Positions 41,856-50,621 of a stretch of 57,228 bases of DNA are shown here, piece by piece (position 1 is the first letter of the stretch; every line of letters starts with the position of its first letter). The stretch is taken from assembly GCA_944383925.1 (NCBI GenBank), contig CALWRM010000015.1:1-57228 (forward strand), written 5' to 3'. The notes under the pieces were generated by a model. It worked only from the letters and a program-made list of their open reading frames with translations. It made no database searches and had not been told where the DNA came from. The translations under genes were made by a program, and so were the position numbers. Source of the DNA: an uncultured Clostridia bacterium. Lineage in GTDB: Bacteria > Bacillota > Clostridia > Christensenellales > UBA1750.

Positions 41856-43778
41856 GTGAAAAAGCTAATGGCTTTGCTGCTGGTCGTGGCGATGGTATTC
41901 GTCTTTGCGGCCTGCCAGCCCGCGACTTCTCCTGTGGATGAAGCGACGGAGTCTCCCGCCACCGAACCGGCCGAGTCTCCCGCCGACGAGTCCGAGGAGC
42001 CCACGGAAACCGCCGAGTCTACAGGCGATAAGGCCGGGGACAAGCTCGACACCCTGACCGTCGGCACCCCTGACATGAACGGCGACTTCATCGAGGGCTT
42101 CGGCAACAGTGCTTACGACGCCGCCATCAGGGACCTGCTCCACAACTACACCGGCCTGGTCGTCGTGGATCCCGCCGGTGAGTTCGTCGTGAACGAGTCC
42201 GCCGTCAAGGAATACACCGCCGAGCTGGACGAGAACGGCAACAAGGTTTACACCTGGACCCTGAACGAAGGCCTGCTCTGGAGCGACGGCTCTCCCCTGA
42301 CCGCGCAGGACTATGTGTTTGCCATGCTGTACCAGGCTTCTCCCCAGTGGGTGGAAGCGGGCGCTACCAGCTCCGTGGGCTACGGCCTGCTGGGCTACCA
42401 GGCGTACAACGCCGGTGAGACGGACGTCTTCGCGGGCGTGAAGCTGGTGGACGATTACACCCTGCAGTTCATCATCGACGCCGCCGAGCTGCCCTACTTC
42501 TACGAGCTCAGCTACGTGACCGTGGCTCCCGCGCCCATGGCCGTGTACGCTCCCGGCGCGACCATCGAGACCACCGAGGAGGGCTCTAAGATCGTCTGCG
42601 ACGACCTGCTGGCCGCTCTGAACAACGTGACCGCCACCGAGCGCTTCGCGCCCACCGTGGTTTCCGGCCCCTACAAGTTCGTCTCCTTCGAGAACCAGAC
42701 CGTTACCCTGGAGCTCAACGAGAACTTCATGGGCGACTATCAGGGCAACAAGCCCACCATTCAGTACATCGTGCAGAAGGCCATCCCCCAGGATACCAAC
42801 CATGACGCCGTCATCGCCGGCGATGTGGACATCGTGGCTGGCAACATCGAGGGCTACAAGATCGAGGCCGCCAAGGCTGCCGATACCGTGGTCACCCACA
42901 GCTACTTACGCAACGGCTTCGGCTACCTGGCCATGCACTGCGATTGGGGCCCCACCGCTGATGTGAACGTCCGCTGGGCTCTGGCTTACCTGATCGACCG
43001 CAACGCCGTGATCGACTACGTGCTGGGCGGCTACGGCGGAATCGTGCAGGCCGAGTACGGCTTCGCGCAGTGGATGTATGAAGAAGCGGGCGCCGATCTG
43101 GAAGAGATGCTGACCCCCTTCAACCTCAACGTGGACAAGGCCAACGAGCTGCTCGACCAGACCGAGTGGAAGTACGAGGCCGACGGCACCACCCCCTTCG
43201 ACGCCAGCAAGGCCACTGCCGACGGCAGCTACCTGCGCTACAACGCCGAGGGCGAGCCCCTGCAGATCCACCACATGGGTACTGAAGAACAGGACGTGAC
43301 CGACATCATCGAGATCCAGTACGTGGCCAACGCGCCCCTGGCTGGCATCGCCTTTGATGTGACCCGCGCCGACTTCAACGCCCTGTTGGATAACTACTAC
43401 TATGGCTATGAGCTGGGCGAGGATCGTTACTACAACACCTTCAACCTGGCCGTCACCTTCTCTGCTGCCTTCGATCCCTATATGAGCTCCTGGCACTCCA
43501 GCAAGTGCGGCACCTGGGAGAACTCCTGCCAGCTGGCCGACGAGCAGCTCGACGAGATCATGATGCAGATGCGCGCTTTGGATCCCGAGCAGACCGACGA
43601 GTTCGTCGACCTGTGGCTGCAGTACGAAACGCGTTGGCAGGAACTGATGCCCCAGATTCCTCTGTACTCCAACGAGTACTATGATTTCGCCTACTACACC
43701 GTAGACGGCATCGAGAACACCACTCCCTTCGCCAATTGGGAGGATGTTATCTGCTACATTTCCAAGTCTGCTAAGTAA
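41856..43778 (+). CDS. oppA: Oligopeptide-binding lipoprotein (OppA-like, SBP family 5)
   Basis: Extracellular solute-binding lipoprotein, 640 residues, of the family that binds di- and oligopeptides. The signal peptide ends VFVFAAC (Cys20), followed by a Glu/Ser/Pro/Thr-rich linker to about residue 60. The binding core includes YTWTLNEGLLWSDGSPLTAQDYVF, typical of the family, with VRWALAYLIDRNAV and the C-terminal MPQIPLYSNEYYDF. Translation starts at GTG 41856, six bases from TAGGAGGTA. It heads the importer operon and is separated from oppB by a hairpin that may keep binding-protein mRNA in excess. Confidence 0.93.
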   Translation: MKKLMALLLVVAMVFVFAACQPATSPVDEATESPATEPAESPADESEEPTETAESTGDKAGDKLDTLTVGTPDMNGDFIEGFGNSAYDAAIRDLLHNYTGLVVVDPAGEFVVNESAVKEYTAELDENGNKVYTWTLNEGLLWSDGSPLTAQDYVFAMLYQASPQWVEAGATSSVGYGLLGYQAYNAGETDVFAGVKLVDDYTLQFIIDAAELPYFYELSYVTVAPAPMAVYAPGATIETTEEGSKIVCDDLLAALNNVTATERFAPTVVSGPYKFVSFENQTVTLELNENFMGDYQGNKPTIQYIVQKAIPQDTNHDAVIAGDVDIVAGNIEGYKIEAAKAADTVVTHSYLRNGFGYLAMHCDWGPTADVNVRWALAYLIDRNAVIDYVLGGYGGIVQAEYGFAQWMYEEAGADLEEMLTPFNLNVDKANELLDQTEWKYEADGTTPFDASKATADGSYLRYNAEGEPLQIHHMGTEEQDVTDIIEIQYVANAPLAGIAFDVTRADFNALLDNYYYGYELGEDRYYNTFNLAVTFSAAFDPYMSSWHSSKCGTWENSCQLADEQLDEIMMQMRALDPEQTDEFVDLWLQYETRWQELMPQIPLYSNEYYDFAYYTVDGIENTTPFANWEDVICYISKSAK

Positions 43779-43804
43779 GACGCCACGTCAGGCGTAATGC
43801 CCAA

Positions 43805-43840
43805 GGAGGGGGGACGGGATTAGCTCCCCCCTCCATTTTC
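43805..43840 (+). terminator. Partial terminator between oppA and oppB
   Basis: A perfect 10-bp stem GGAGGGGGGA / TCCCCCCTCC around a 10-base loop, followed by ATTTTC. Confidence 0.65.
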
Positions 43841-43872
43841 ATAATCCGGGCGCTAGGGAGGATTGTCGAACC

Positions 43873-44844
43873 ATGACCCGATACATCATCAAGAGGATTT
43901 TGATATTGATACCGGTGCTGATCTGTATCACCATCATACTCTTCAGCATCAATAAGCTCATGCCCGGCGATCCTGTCAAGGCTATGCTGCCCACAAACCT
44001 AAAGGCTGAGCAATACCAGGCCGCCTATGACGCCATGTACGAAAAGCTTGGCTTGGACAAATCCCTGCCCGAGCAGTACGTGCGTTGGATGCTCAACATG
44101 TTTCAGGGCGACTTTGGTTGGTCCACCATGAACAACCGCGCCGTGGCGGACGTGGTGGCCGAACCCATCCGCAACACGGTCATCCTCAATGTCGGCGTAA
44201 TTATTCTGCAATTGTTGATTTCCATCCCCATCGGCATCCATTGTGCGGTGAAGCGCCGTGGCCTCTTCGACAATTTCTGGCAGGTGTTCTCCCTGATCAC
44301 CTGGTCCATGCCGTCCTTCTTCCTGTCGATGTGCTTGCTGTACATCTTCGCCATCAACCTCGGATGGCTGCCCTTTGGCGGCATGCCCAACGCTTCCCTG
44401 CTTTCCGGCATGGAATACGTGCTTGCTTGGCTTAAACACCTCATCCTGCCCACCATCGTGCTGACGCTCATCTCCATCGCCAGCACCATCCGCATCGTTC
44501 GCAACGCCATGATCGATGCCCTCAACCAAGACTATATCCGGACCGCGCGGGCCAAGGGCCTGAAGGAAAAGGTCGTCGTTTATTCCCATGCCTTCCGCAA
44601 CGCGCTGATTCCGGTTTCTACCGTCGTCGTAGGCACGGTATTCTCCCTGTTCGCAGGCTCCACCATCACGGAGACCATCTTCGCCTGGAACGGCATCGGT
44701 AAGGTGCTCATCTCCGCCATCAACGCCCGCGACACCATGCTCATCTCCACCATGAACACCTTCTTCTCCCTGGTGAGCGTGCTGGCGGTGCTGGTGTCGG
44801 ATATCGTGTACGGCTTGATCGATCCCCGCGTACGCCTGAGCTAA
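43873..44844 (+). CDS. oppB: Oligopeptide ABC permease, OppB type
   Basis: A 323-residue permease with six spans. The N-terminal YIIKRILILIPVLICITIILF helix and MPGDPVKAML are standard for OppB/DppB. The cytoplasmic EAA loop (NQDYIRTARAKGLKEKVVVYSHAFRNALIP) contacts the ATPases, and FAGSTITETIFAWNGIGK is a conserved outer-loop block. No insertion is seen, in contrast to its partner permease. AGGGAGGA precedes ATG 43873; 21 bases separate it from the next gene. Confidence 0.94.
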   Translation: MTRYIIKRILILIPVLICITIILFSINKLMPGDPVKAMLPTNLKAEQYQAAYDAMYEKLGLDKSLPEQYVRWMLNMFQGDFGWSTMNNRAVADVVAEPIRNTVILNVGVIILQLLISIPIGIHCAVKRRGLFDNFWQVFSLITWSMPSFFLSMCLLYIFAINLGWLPFGGMPNASLLSGMEYVLAWLKHLILPTIVLTLISIASTIRIVRNAMIDALNQDYIRTARAKGLKEKVVVYSHAFRNALIPVSTVVVGTVFSLFAGSTITETIFAWNGIGKVLISAINARDTMLISTMNTFFSLVSVLAVLVSDIVYGLIDPRVRLS

Positions 44845-44865
44845 TAGAAGAAGGAGGAAAAGCCA

Positions 44866-46734
44866 ATGGCAAAGAATGATTCCACGGCCAAGAAGCTGGG
44901 CAACTCCTTCGTGGGGATGTTCAAACGCTTGTTCGTGCCGCAAAAGCGCTCGGCTTTGGAGGAAGAAGCCATCCAAACCCCCATGCGCACGGTCCTGAAA
45001 AACTTTTTCCGCAGCAAGCTGGGCGTCATCGGCCTGGTGATGTTCGTGGGCTTCCTGCTCTTCGCCTTCCTGGGCTCCTATCTGTACCCCATCAGCCTGA
45101 CCTACATCGAGCTGACCAACGCCAACCTGGCTTCGGGCCGCAACTATTTGGACGTGCCCGAGGACATCAGCGCCCAGGACGTGAAGAAGATCGTCTCCGG
45201 CGTGTCCTTCTCCGTGCTGCTGACCAACGACGGCCAGCTGCGCATCTGGGGCACCGAGCCCAACCAGAAGCTAAAGGACGTTTCCGACTACGTGTTGGAC
45301 ATCCCTAAAGAGGTGCAAAACGCCAACATCGTGGACATCGCCACCGGCGGCAAGCACGTGCTGGCCCTGGATGACCAGGGCAACCTCTACGGCTGGGGCT
45401 ACTACGGCCATGGCCAGACCACGCTGCCGGAGGACACGGCCGAGGACTTTGCCGAGGAGGGCATCGTGGCCGAGAGCATCTACGCGGCCACCATGTGGAG
45501 CGCCGTCGTGGGCTCCGACCAGAACCTCTACTTCTGGGGATCCTCCCAGGCAACCACCAACTTTAAGGTCACCAGGGCCGTCAAGGGCCATATCGAAAAG
45601 ATCGCTTCCGGCGACAACAACATGGCCGTGCTGCTGGACGACGGCACCATCACGGTGTTGGGCGATAAGTCCTCCGAGTATTACAGCAATGTGCCCGAGG
45701 AGCTGCAGGATGGCTCCGTGCGCGTGGTGGACATCGCCTCCACCAACCGCAACGTGCTGGCCCTGGACGATGAGGGCAACATCTACACCTGGGGTTCCAG
45801 CCAGGACGGCTTGACCACGGTTCCGGAGTTCACCGGCGAGGTGACGGCCGTCGAGGCGGGCTATAAGCACTTCATCCTCCTGCTGGACGACGGCTCCCTG
45901 GTCACCTGGGGCGCCAACGAGCTGGGCCAGACGGATCTGCCCGAGAACATGGGCCCCGTCACCCAGATCTTCTCCGATTACTTCCAGAGTTACGCGCTGG
46001 GCGAGGACGGCACCATCTACGCCTGGGGCAACAGGGGCTACTTCCTCGGCTCCGATGAGTTTGGCCGCGACATGCTGGGCCGCCTCATCCACGGCGGACG
46101 CATCTCCCTGACCGTCGGCGCCATCGCCATGCTGATCTCCACCATGATCGCCCTGATCGTGGGCCTTGCGGCCGGCTACTTCGGCGGCTGGGTGGACCAC
46201 CTGCTGATGCGCTTGGCGGATGTCTTCAGCGCCATTCCCTTCTACCCAATCGCCATCACGCTCAACTACGCCATAGGCAACTCGCTCTCAGAATCAGGCC
46301 GGCTCTACCTCATCATGGTGGTGCTGGGCGTGCTCGGCTGGATGGGCCTGGCCCGCCTGGTCAGGGCGCAGCTGCTGGTGGAGCGCGAAAAGGACTTCGT
46401 GCTGGCGGCCAAGGCCCTTGGCATCCGCCAGAACAAGATCATGTGGCGGCATATCCTTCCCAACGTGTTCAACCTGGTCATCGTCAACGTGACCCTCGGC
46501 TACGCCAGCTCCCTGCTGACGGAGGCTGGACTCTCCTTCCTTGGCTTCGGCGTTGCGGCGCCCACGCCCTCCTGGGGCAACATGCTCACCTCGGCCCAGG
46601 CCTCCACGGTCATTCAGTACTATTGGTGGCGCTGGTTCGTGCCGGGCCTTTGCGTGGTGCTGGCGGCCCTGTCCGCCAACCTGATCGGCGACGCGCTGCG
46701 CGAGGCCATGGATCCCAGGGAAAACGAGAGATAG
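44866..46734 (+). CDS. oppC: Oligopeptide ABC permease, OppC type, with inserted RCC1-like beta-propeller
   Basis: A 622-residue permease, about twice the normal OppC length. Residues 1-80 hold the N-terminal cytoplasmic part and TM1 (about 53-75). Residues about 104-390 are seven RCC1-type repeats, each with the core hxLxxDGxhxxWG: at 114-129, 164-178, 212-225, 252-266, 296-310, 335-349 and 374-388. The canonical sequence then resumes with LGSDEFGRDMLGRLIHGGRISLTVG (393-418; GTDxxGRD in OppC), the remaining spans and the EAA loop (KDFVLAAKALGIRQNKIMWRHILPN, 509-533). By the family topology the loop between TM1 and this motif faces outside, so the propeller should sit on the outer surface near the binding protein. 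Confidence 0.93.
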   Translation: MAKNDSTAKKLGNSFVGMFKRLFVPQKRSALEEEAIQTPMRTVLKNFFRSKLGVIGLVMFVGFLLFAFLGSYLYPISLTYIELTNANLASGRNYLDVPEDISAQDVKKIVSGVSFSVLLTNDGQLRIWGTEPNQKLKDVSDYVLDIPKEVQNANIVDIATGGKHVLALDDQGNLYGWGYYGHGQTTLPEDTAEDFAEEGIVAESIYAATMWSAVVGSDQNLYFWGSSQATTNFKVTRAVKGHIEKIASGDNNMAVLLDDGTITVLGDKSSEYYSNVPEELQDGSVRVVDIASTNRNVLALDDEGNIYTWGSSQDGLTTVPEFTGEVTAVEAGYKHFILLLDDGSLVTWGANELGQTDLPENMGPVTQIFSDYFQSYALGEDGTIYAWGNRGYFLGSDEFGRDMLGRLIHGGRISLTVGAIAMLISTMIALIVGLAAGYFGGWVDHLLMRLADVFSAIPFYPIAITLNYAIGNSLSESGRLYLIMVVLGVLGWMGLARLVRAQLLVEREKDFVLAAKALGIRQNKIMWRHILPNVFNLVIVNVTLGYASSLLTEAGLSFLGFGVAAPTPSWGNMLTSAQASTVIQYYWWRWFVPGLCVVLAALSANLIGDALREAMDPRENER

Positions 46735-46747
46735 GGAGGTAAGAGAG

Positions 46748-47734
46748 ATGAAGCTACTTGAGATTAACAACTTACATACCTATTTCGAGACCAGGCGCGG
46801 CCTGATCAAGGCCGTCAACGGCGTTTCCCTGAGCATCGAGGAGGGAAAAACGCTGGGCGTGGTGGGCGAGTCCGGCTCCGGCAAGAGCCAGACGGCCATG
46901 AGCATCCTGCAGTTGTTTGAAAAGAACCAGAAGATCTACGATGGCGAAATCTACTTCCAGGGCCGCCTGATCTCCAAGCTGAGCACCAACGAGCTGTATA
47001 AGATCCGCGGCAACTCCATCTCCATGATCTTTCAGGAGCCCATGACCTCCCTGAACCCCGTGTTCAACGTGCGCAAGCAGATCGCCGAGGTGCTCCTGCT
47101 GCACCAGAAGCTTCCCAAGAGGGAGGCTTACCAGAAGGCCGTGGAGATGCTTGCGGCCGTCAAGATCCCCAATCCCGAAAAGGTGGCCAAGCAATATCCC
47201 CATCAACTCTCCGGCGGCATGCGCCAGAGGGTCATGATCGCCATGGCCCTGGCTTGCCGGCCCAAGCTCCTCATCGCCGACGAGCCCACCACGGCCCTGG
47301 ACGTGACCATCCAGGCCCAGATCCTGCGCCTGATGAACGAGCTCAAGCAGCAGACCGGAACGGCCATCATGTTCATCACCCACGACCTTGGCGTCATCAA
47401 CGAAATGGCGGACGACGTGGTGGTCATGTACTGCGGCCAGGTGGTGGAGCGCGCCCCCGTGGAGACCATCTTTGGCAATGGGCGCTATTCCCACCCCTAC
47501 ACCGAGGGCTTGATGACCTCCATCCCCAGGCTCGACACCCCGCCGGGGGTGCGCTTGGAGGCCATCCCCGGCTCCGTGCCCCATCCTCTGGACCTGCCGA
47601 AGGGCTGCAAGTTCGCGCCGCGCTGCAAGTATTGCACCAAGCGTTGCTTGGAGGAGGAGCCGGAATTGGTGCAGGTTTCCGAAAACCAGGAAATTCGCTG
47701 CTTCTATCCGGAAAAGGAGAATCGCCATGAGTGA
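46748..47734 (+). CDS. oppD: Oligopeptide ABC importer ATPase, OppD type
   Basis: A 328-residue ATPase. Walker [11 protein letters not shown] is at about 38-47, Q-loop FQEP with MTSLNP, signature [12 protein letters not shown], Walker [13 protein letters not shown] and switch ITHDL. The C-terminal oligopeptide domain ends with a cysteine cluster ([14 protein letters not shown] and IRCFYP), a pattern that holds an iron-sulfur cluster in some relatives. It has the standard length, unlike its partner. It overlaps oppF by eight bases, indicating coupled translation. Confidence 0.95.
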   Translation: MKLLEINNLHTYFETRRGLIKAVNGVSLSIEEGKTLGVVGESGSGKSQTAMSILQLFEKNQKIYDGEIYFQGRLISKLSTNELYKIRGNSISMIFQEPMTSLNPVFNVRKQIAEVLLLHQKLPKREAYQKAVEMLAAVKIPNPEKVAKQYPHQLSGGMRQRVMIAMALACRPKLLIADEPTTALDVTIQAQILRLMNELKQQTGTAIMFITHDLGVINEMADDVVVMYCGQVVERAPVETIFGNGRYSHPYTEGLMTSIPRLDTPPGVRLEAIPGSVPHPLDLPKGCKFAPRCKYCTKRCLEEEPELVQVSENQEIRCFYPEKENRHE

Positions 47735-49280
47735 AAAGAAGGTTCTGATCAAGACCACCGATCTGAAGCAGTATTTCCCCGTCGATAAGAAGGGTTTGTA
47801 CGTCAAGGCCAACGACGGCATCAGCATGGAAATCTTCCAGGGAGAAACCTTTGGCCTGGTGGGCGAATCCGGTTGCGGAAAGTCCACCCTAGGCAGGGTC
47901 ATCCTCCAGCTGTACCACCAGACCGACGGCAAGACCATGTACTACGGCTGGACGCTGGACGAGTATTCCCCCTCCTATGTGCGCAATACCCTCACCAAGG
48001 TGGAAAAGCTGCGCCAAAATGCCAGGCAGCTGCAACACAAGGCGGATCAAGCCAAAAAGGAGTTTGACGCCCTTGGCGGCCGCGATGCCCTGGAAAAGAC
48101 CGATTCCGCCGGAAACAAGGCCATCTTCGATAAGTACAACGCCTACCGCGCCGCCCGGAAAAGGGCCGACGACGCCTTTGAGGACATCGTGGAGATCATC
48201 GGCGGATTCTATAAGCAGGAGGACCTCAAGCCCGTGGCGGAGATCTTCCTCAAAAAGTTCGCCATCGCCAAGGAGAACGCCAACCTGCGCGAGCGCATCG
48301 CCGCCGTTCGGCTGGAAATCGACGAGCGGGAATATAAACAGATCCATAAGCACAGCAACCAAGCCGAAGCCCTGGCCCAGCTGCAGGAGAAGATCAAGAC
48401 CCTGGAGGCCCAGAGAGAGGCCAATCAAGGCCGCCTCAACGAGGTGGAGGCCGAGATCGAAAAGATGCGTGCCGCGTATGCAAACGATGAAGAGTTTCAG
48501 GAACTGGAAAAAAAGCGCGAGACAGGCATCGATTTGGCCCGTTTGAAGTACAATGAGATGCGCCGCCTGCGCAGCGACATGCAGATGATCTTCCAGGATC
48601 CCTATTCCTCCCTGAATCCCAAGCTCACCCTTGGCCAGATCATCGGCGAGGGCCTGATCGCCCATAAGTTCTTCAAGCGCAATGACGACCGCTTGCAGGA
48701 GTACGTGCAGCAGATCATGGAGAAGTGTGGCCTGCAAGCCTACTTCATCCACCGCTATCCCCATCAGTTTTCCGGCGGCCAGCGCCAGCGCATCGGCATC
48801 GCTCGATCGCTGGCGGTCAAGCCCAAGTTTGTGGTCTGCGACGAGGCGGTTTCCGCCCTGGACGTTTCCATTCAGTCCCAGATCATCAACCTCTTGCAGG
48901 ACCTGAAGGAAAAGGAAAACCTTACCTACCTGTTCATCTCCCACGACCTTTCCGTGGTCAAATACATCTCCGACCGCATCGGCGTGATGTATCTGGGCAA
49001 CCTAGTGGAGCTGGCCGAAACCCAGGAGCTGTTTGGCAACGCCAAGCATCCCTATACCGAGGCCCTGCTCAAGGCCATCCCCACCACAGACGTGGGCCCC
49101 AAGAAGGAGCGCGAGCTGTTGGAGGGCGATATTCCCTCGCCCATCAACCCGCCCAAGGGCTGCAAGTTCCACACCCGCTGCCGCTATGCCACGGAAATCT
49201 GCCGCCAGGTGGTTCCGGAATGGGAGCAGGTGGGCGAAAACCACTACGTGGCCTGCCACCATCAGCTGGGACAGGAGTAG
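47727..49280 (+). CDS. oppF: Oligopeptide ABC importer ATPase, OppF type, with coiled-coil insertion
   Basis: A 517-residue ATPase versus about 320 for normal OppF. Walker A GESGCGKST is at 46-54. Between the following strand (TMYYGWTL, about 70-77) and the Q-loop (MIFQDPYSSLNP, 287-298) lie about 200 extra residues, rich in Lys/Glu/Ala and largely predicted helix and coiled coil (especially 85-115, 135-155, 175-200, 210-285). The remainder is canonical: signature FSGGQRQR (348-355), Walker B VVCDEAVSALD, switch His406 in ISHDL, and the C-terminal domain with cysteines in GCKFHTRC. The insertion sits at the place where the ATPase helical subdomain begins, facing the cytoplasm. Confidence 0.93.
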   Translation: MSEKKVLIKTTDLKQYFPVDKKGLYVKANDGISMEIFQGETFGLVGESGCGKSTLGRVILQLYHQTDGKTMYYGWTLDEYSPSYVRNTLTKVEKLRQNARQLQHKADQAKKEFDALGGRDALEKTDSAGNKAIFDKYNAYRAARKRADDAFEDIVEIIGGFYKQEDLKPVAEIFLKKFAIAKENANLRERIAAVRLEIDEREYKQIHKHSNQAEALAQLQEKIKTLEAQREANQGRLNEVEAEIEKMRAAYANDEEFQELEKKRETGIDLARLKYNEMRRLRSDMQMIFQDPYSSLNPKLTLGQIIGEGLIAHKFFKRNDDRLQEYVQQIMEKCGLQAYFIHRYPHQFSGGQRQRIGIARSLAVKPKFVVCDEAVSALDVSIQSQIINLLQDLKEKENLTYLFISHDLSVVKYISDRIGVMYLGNLVELAETQELFGNAKHPYTEALLKAIPTTDVGPKKERELLEGDIPSPINPPKGCKFHTRCRYATEICRQVVPEWEQVGENHYVACHHQLGQE

Positions 49281-49283
49281 GGT

Positions 49284-49481
49284 ATGGCGCTGGGCAAGCT
49301 TTGGCGCTACATGAAGCGCTATGAAAAGGATCCCCTGGAGGGACAAGAGCAGGAGAAGGAAAGGATGGAGAAGAGCGATGTGCCGGCGATGATGCTGGCC
49401 GCCTTTCTGGTGTTCCTGCCCGTCACCCTTTTAATCCTTGCCGTGGTTATCGGCATTCCCCTGTTGTTTTTCCTGCGATGA
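49284..49481 (+). CDS. Small single-span membrane protein of the opp operon
   Basis: A 65-residue protein three bases after oppF. Residues 1-34 are charged (MALGKLWRYMKRYEKDPLE then a Glu/Lys run), and residues about 35-62 form one hydrophobic helix ending PLLFFLR. No family recognised. Position before the operon terminator suggests a small accessory or regulatory subunit of the importer, unproven. Confidence 0.75.
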   Translation: MALGKLWRYMKRYEKDPLEGQEQEKERMEKSDVPAMMLAAFLVFLPVTLLILAVVIGIPLLFFLR

Positions 49482-49489
49482 TGCAGGGC

Positions 49490-49523
49490 GAGGCCCCCGG
49501 CTTGCGCCGGGGGCCTCTCTTGT
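49490..49523 (+). terminator. Terminator of the opp operon
   Basis: A 12-bp stem GAGGCCCCCGGC / GCCGGGGGCCTC with loop TTGC, followed by TCTTGTT. Confidence 0.85.
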
Positions 49524-49591
49524 TAGCAGGCACTCGGATCCCCCCGAATCGGGTGGGAAAAGTCCACGACAAAAGAAAGGAAGATCACTGT

Positions 49592-50611
49592 ATGACGAAG
49601 CCGAGTTTGCACATTCTCCCGACGGACTACACGCCCAGCTTGGACCTATACCAGACCCAGTTGGCCATCAAGGCGGCCAAGGATATCTTTGAAAGAAAAC
49701 TGGCAAAGGCGCTCGACCTGCAGCGCGTGTCCGCGCCCCTGTTTGTGGATAAGCTCACCGGCCTGAACGACGACCTCAACGGCGTGGAGCGCCCCGTGCA
49801 GTTCGACCTGCTGGAGCAGCCGGGCGTGTGCATCCAGGTGGTGCAATCCCTGGCCAAGTGGAAGCGCTACGCCCTGGGCCGCTATGGCTTCCCCGTTGGC
49901 AAGGGCCTCTACACGGATATGAACGCCATCCGCAGGGACGAGATCACCGACAACTTGCACTCCATCTACGTGGACCAGTGGGATTGGGAAAAGGTCATCA
50001 CCAAGCAGATGCGCAACGAGGAAACCCTGCACGAAACCGTGCGGGCCATCCACGGGGCCATCTATGAGACCGCCGCCCTGCTCAAGAAGGAGTTCCCCGC
50101 CCTCACGGTGGAGATCCCCGAGGAGATTCACTTCATCACCACCCAGGAGCTGGAGGACCGCTGGCCCGATCTTTCCCCGGCCCAGCGGGAGCAGGCCTTC
50201 GTCCAGGAGCATGGCGCCGCCTTCTTCCAGCAGATCGGTTGGCCCCTGCGCTCCGGCGTCCGCCACGACGGCCGCGCGCCCGACTACGATGACTGGAGCC
50301 TCAACGGCGATATTGTCTACTTCCATCGCCCCCTCGGCTGCCGCTTCGAGGTGTCCTCCATGGGCATTCGCGTGGATGCGGAGGCCATGCGGACCCAGCT
50401 GAAGGCCGCCGGCTGCGAAGAGCGGGCCGCCCTGCCCTTCCATAGCGCCCTGTTGTCCGGCCAGCTGCCCCAGACCATGGGCGGCGGTATCGGCCAGTCC
50501 AGGCTGTGCATGCTGTTGCTGGGTAAGGCCCATATCGGCGAGGTGCAGTGCGCCGTGTGGCCGCCGGAGGCCGTGGAGCGCTTCGCCAGCCATGGCGTGA
50601 GCCTGTTGTGA
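49592..50611 (+). CDS. asnA: Aspartate-ammonia ligase (asparagine synthetase A)
   Basis: Makes asparagine from aspartate, ammonia and ATP, with a fold related to class II tRNA synthetases. The 339-residue protein shows ERPVQFDLLEQPG, the ALGRYGFPVGKGLYTDMNAIRRDE block, VYVDQWDWEKVI-type sequence and the C-terminal GGGIGQSRLCMLLLGK motif of the ATP site. GAAAGGAAG precedes ATG 49592; in-frame upstream sequence overlaps the opp terminator and was not included. dapF follows ten bases later, so aspartate-family metabolism is grouped. Confidence 0.95.
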   Translation: MTKPSLHILPTDYTPSLDLYQTQLAIKAAKDIFERKLAKALDLQRVSAPLFVDKLTGLNDDLNGVERPVQFDLLEQPGVCIQVVQSLAKWKRYALGRYGFPVGKGLYTDMNAIRRDEITDNLHSIYVDQWDWEKVITKQMRNEETLHETVRAIHGAIYETAALLKKEFPALTVEIPEEIHFITTQELEDRWPDLSPAQREQAFVQEHGAAFFQQIGWPLRSGVRHDGRAPDYDDWSLNGDIVYFHRPLGCRFEVSSMGIRVDAEAMRTQLKAAGCEERAALPFHSALLSGQLPQTMGGGIGQSRLCMLLLGKAHIGEVQCAVWPPEAVERFASHGVSLL

Positions 50612-50621
50612 GGTGAAGGGC

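Noticed and set aside
41865-42899. A 344-codon frame opposite oppA
   Set aside because: Antisense shadow; oppA has a signal peptide, lipobox, promoter and ribosome site on the plus strand.
44866-46734. The oversized OppC as an assembly or frameshift fusion of two genes
   Set aside because: The frame is continuous, the insert contains a whole number of repeats, and the OppC motifs on both sides are in register, so a fusion artefact is unlikely.
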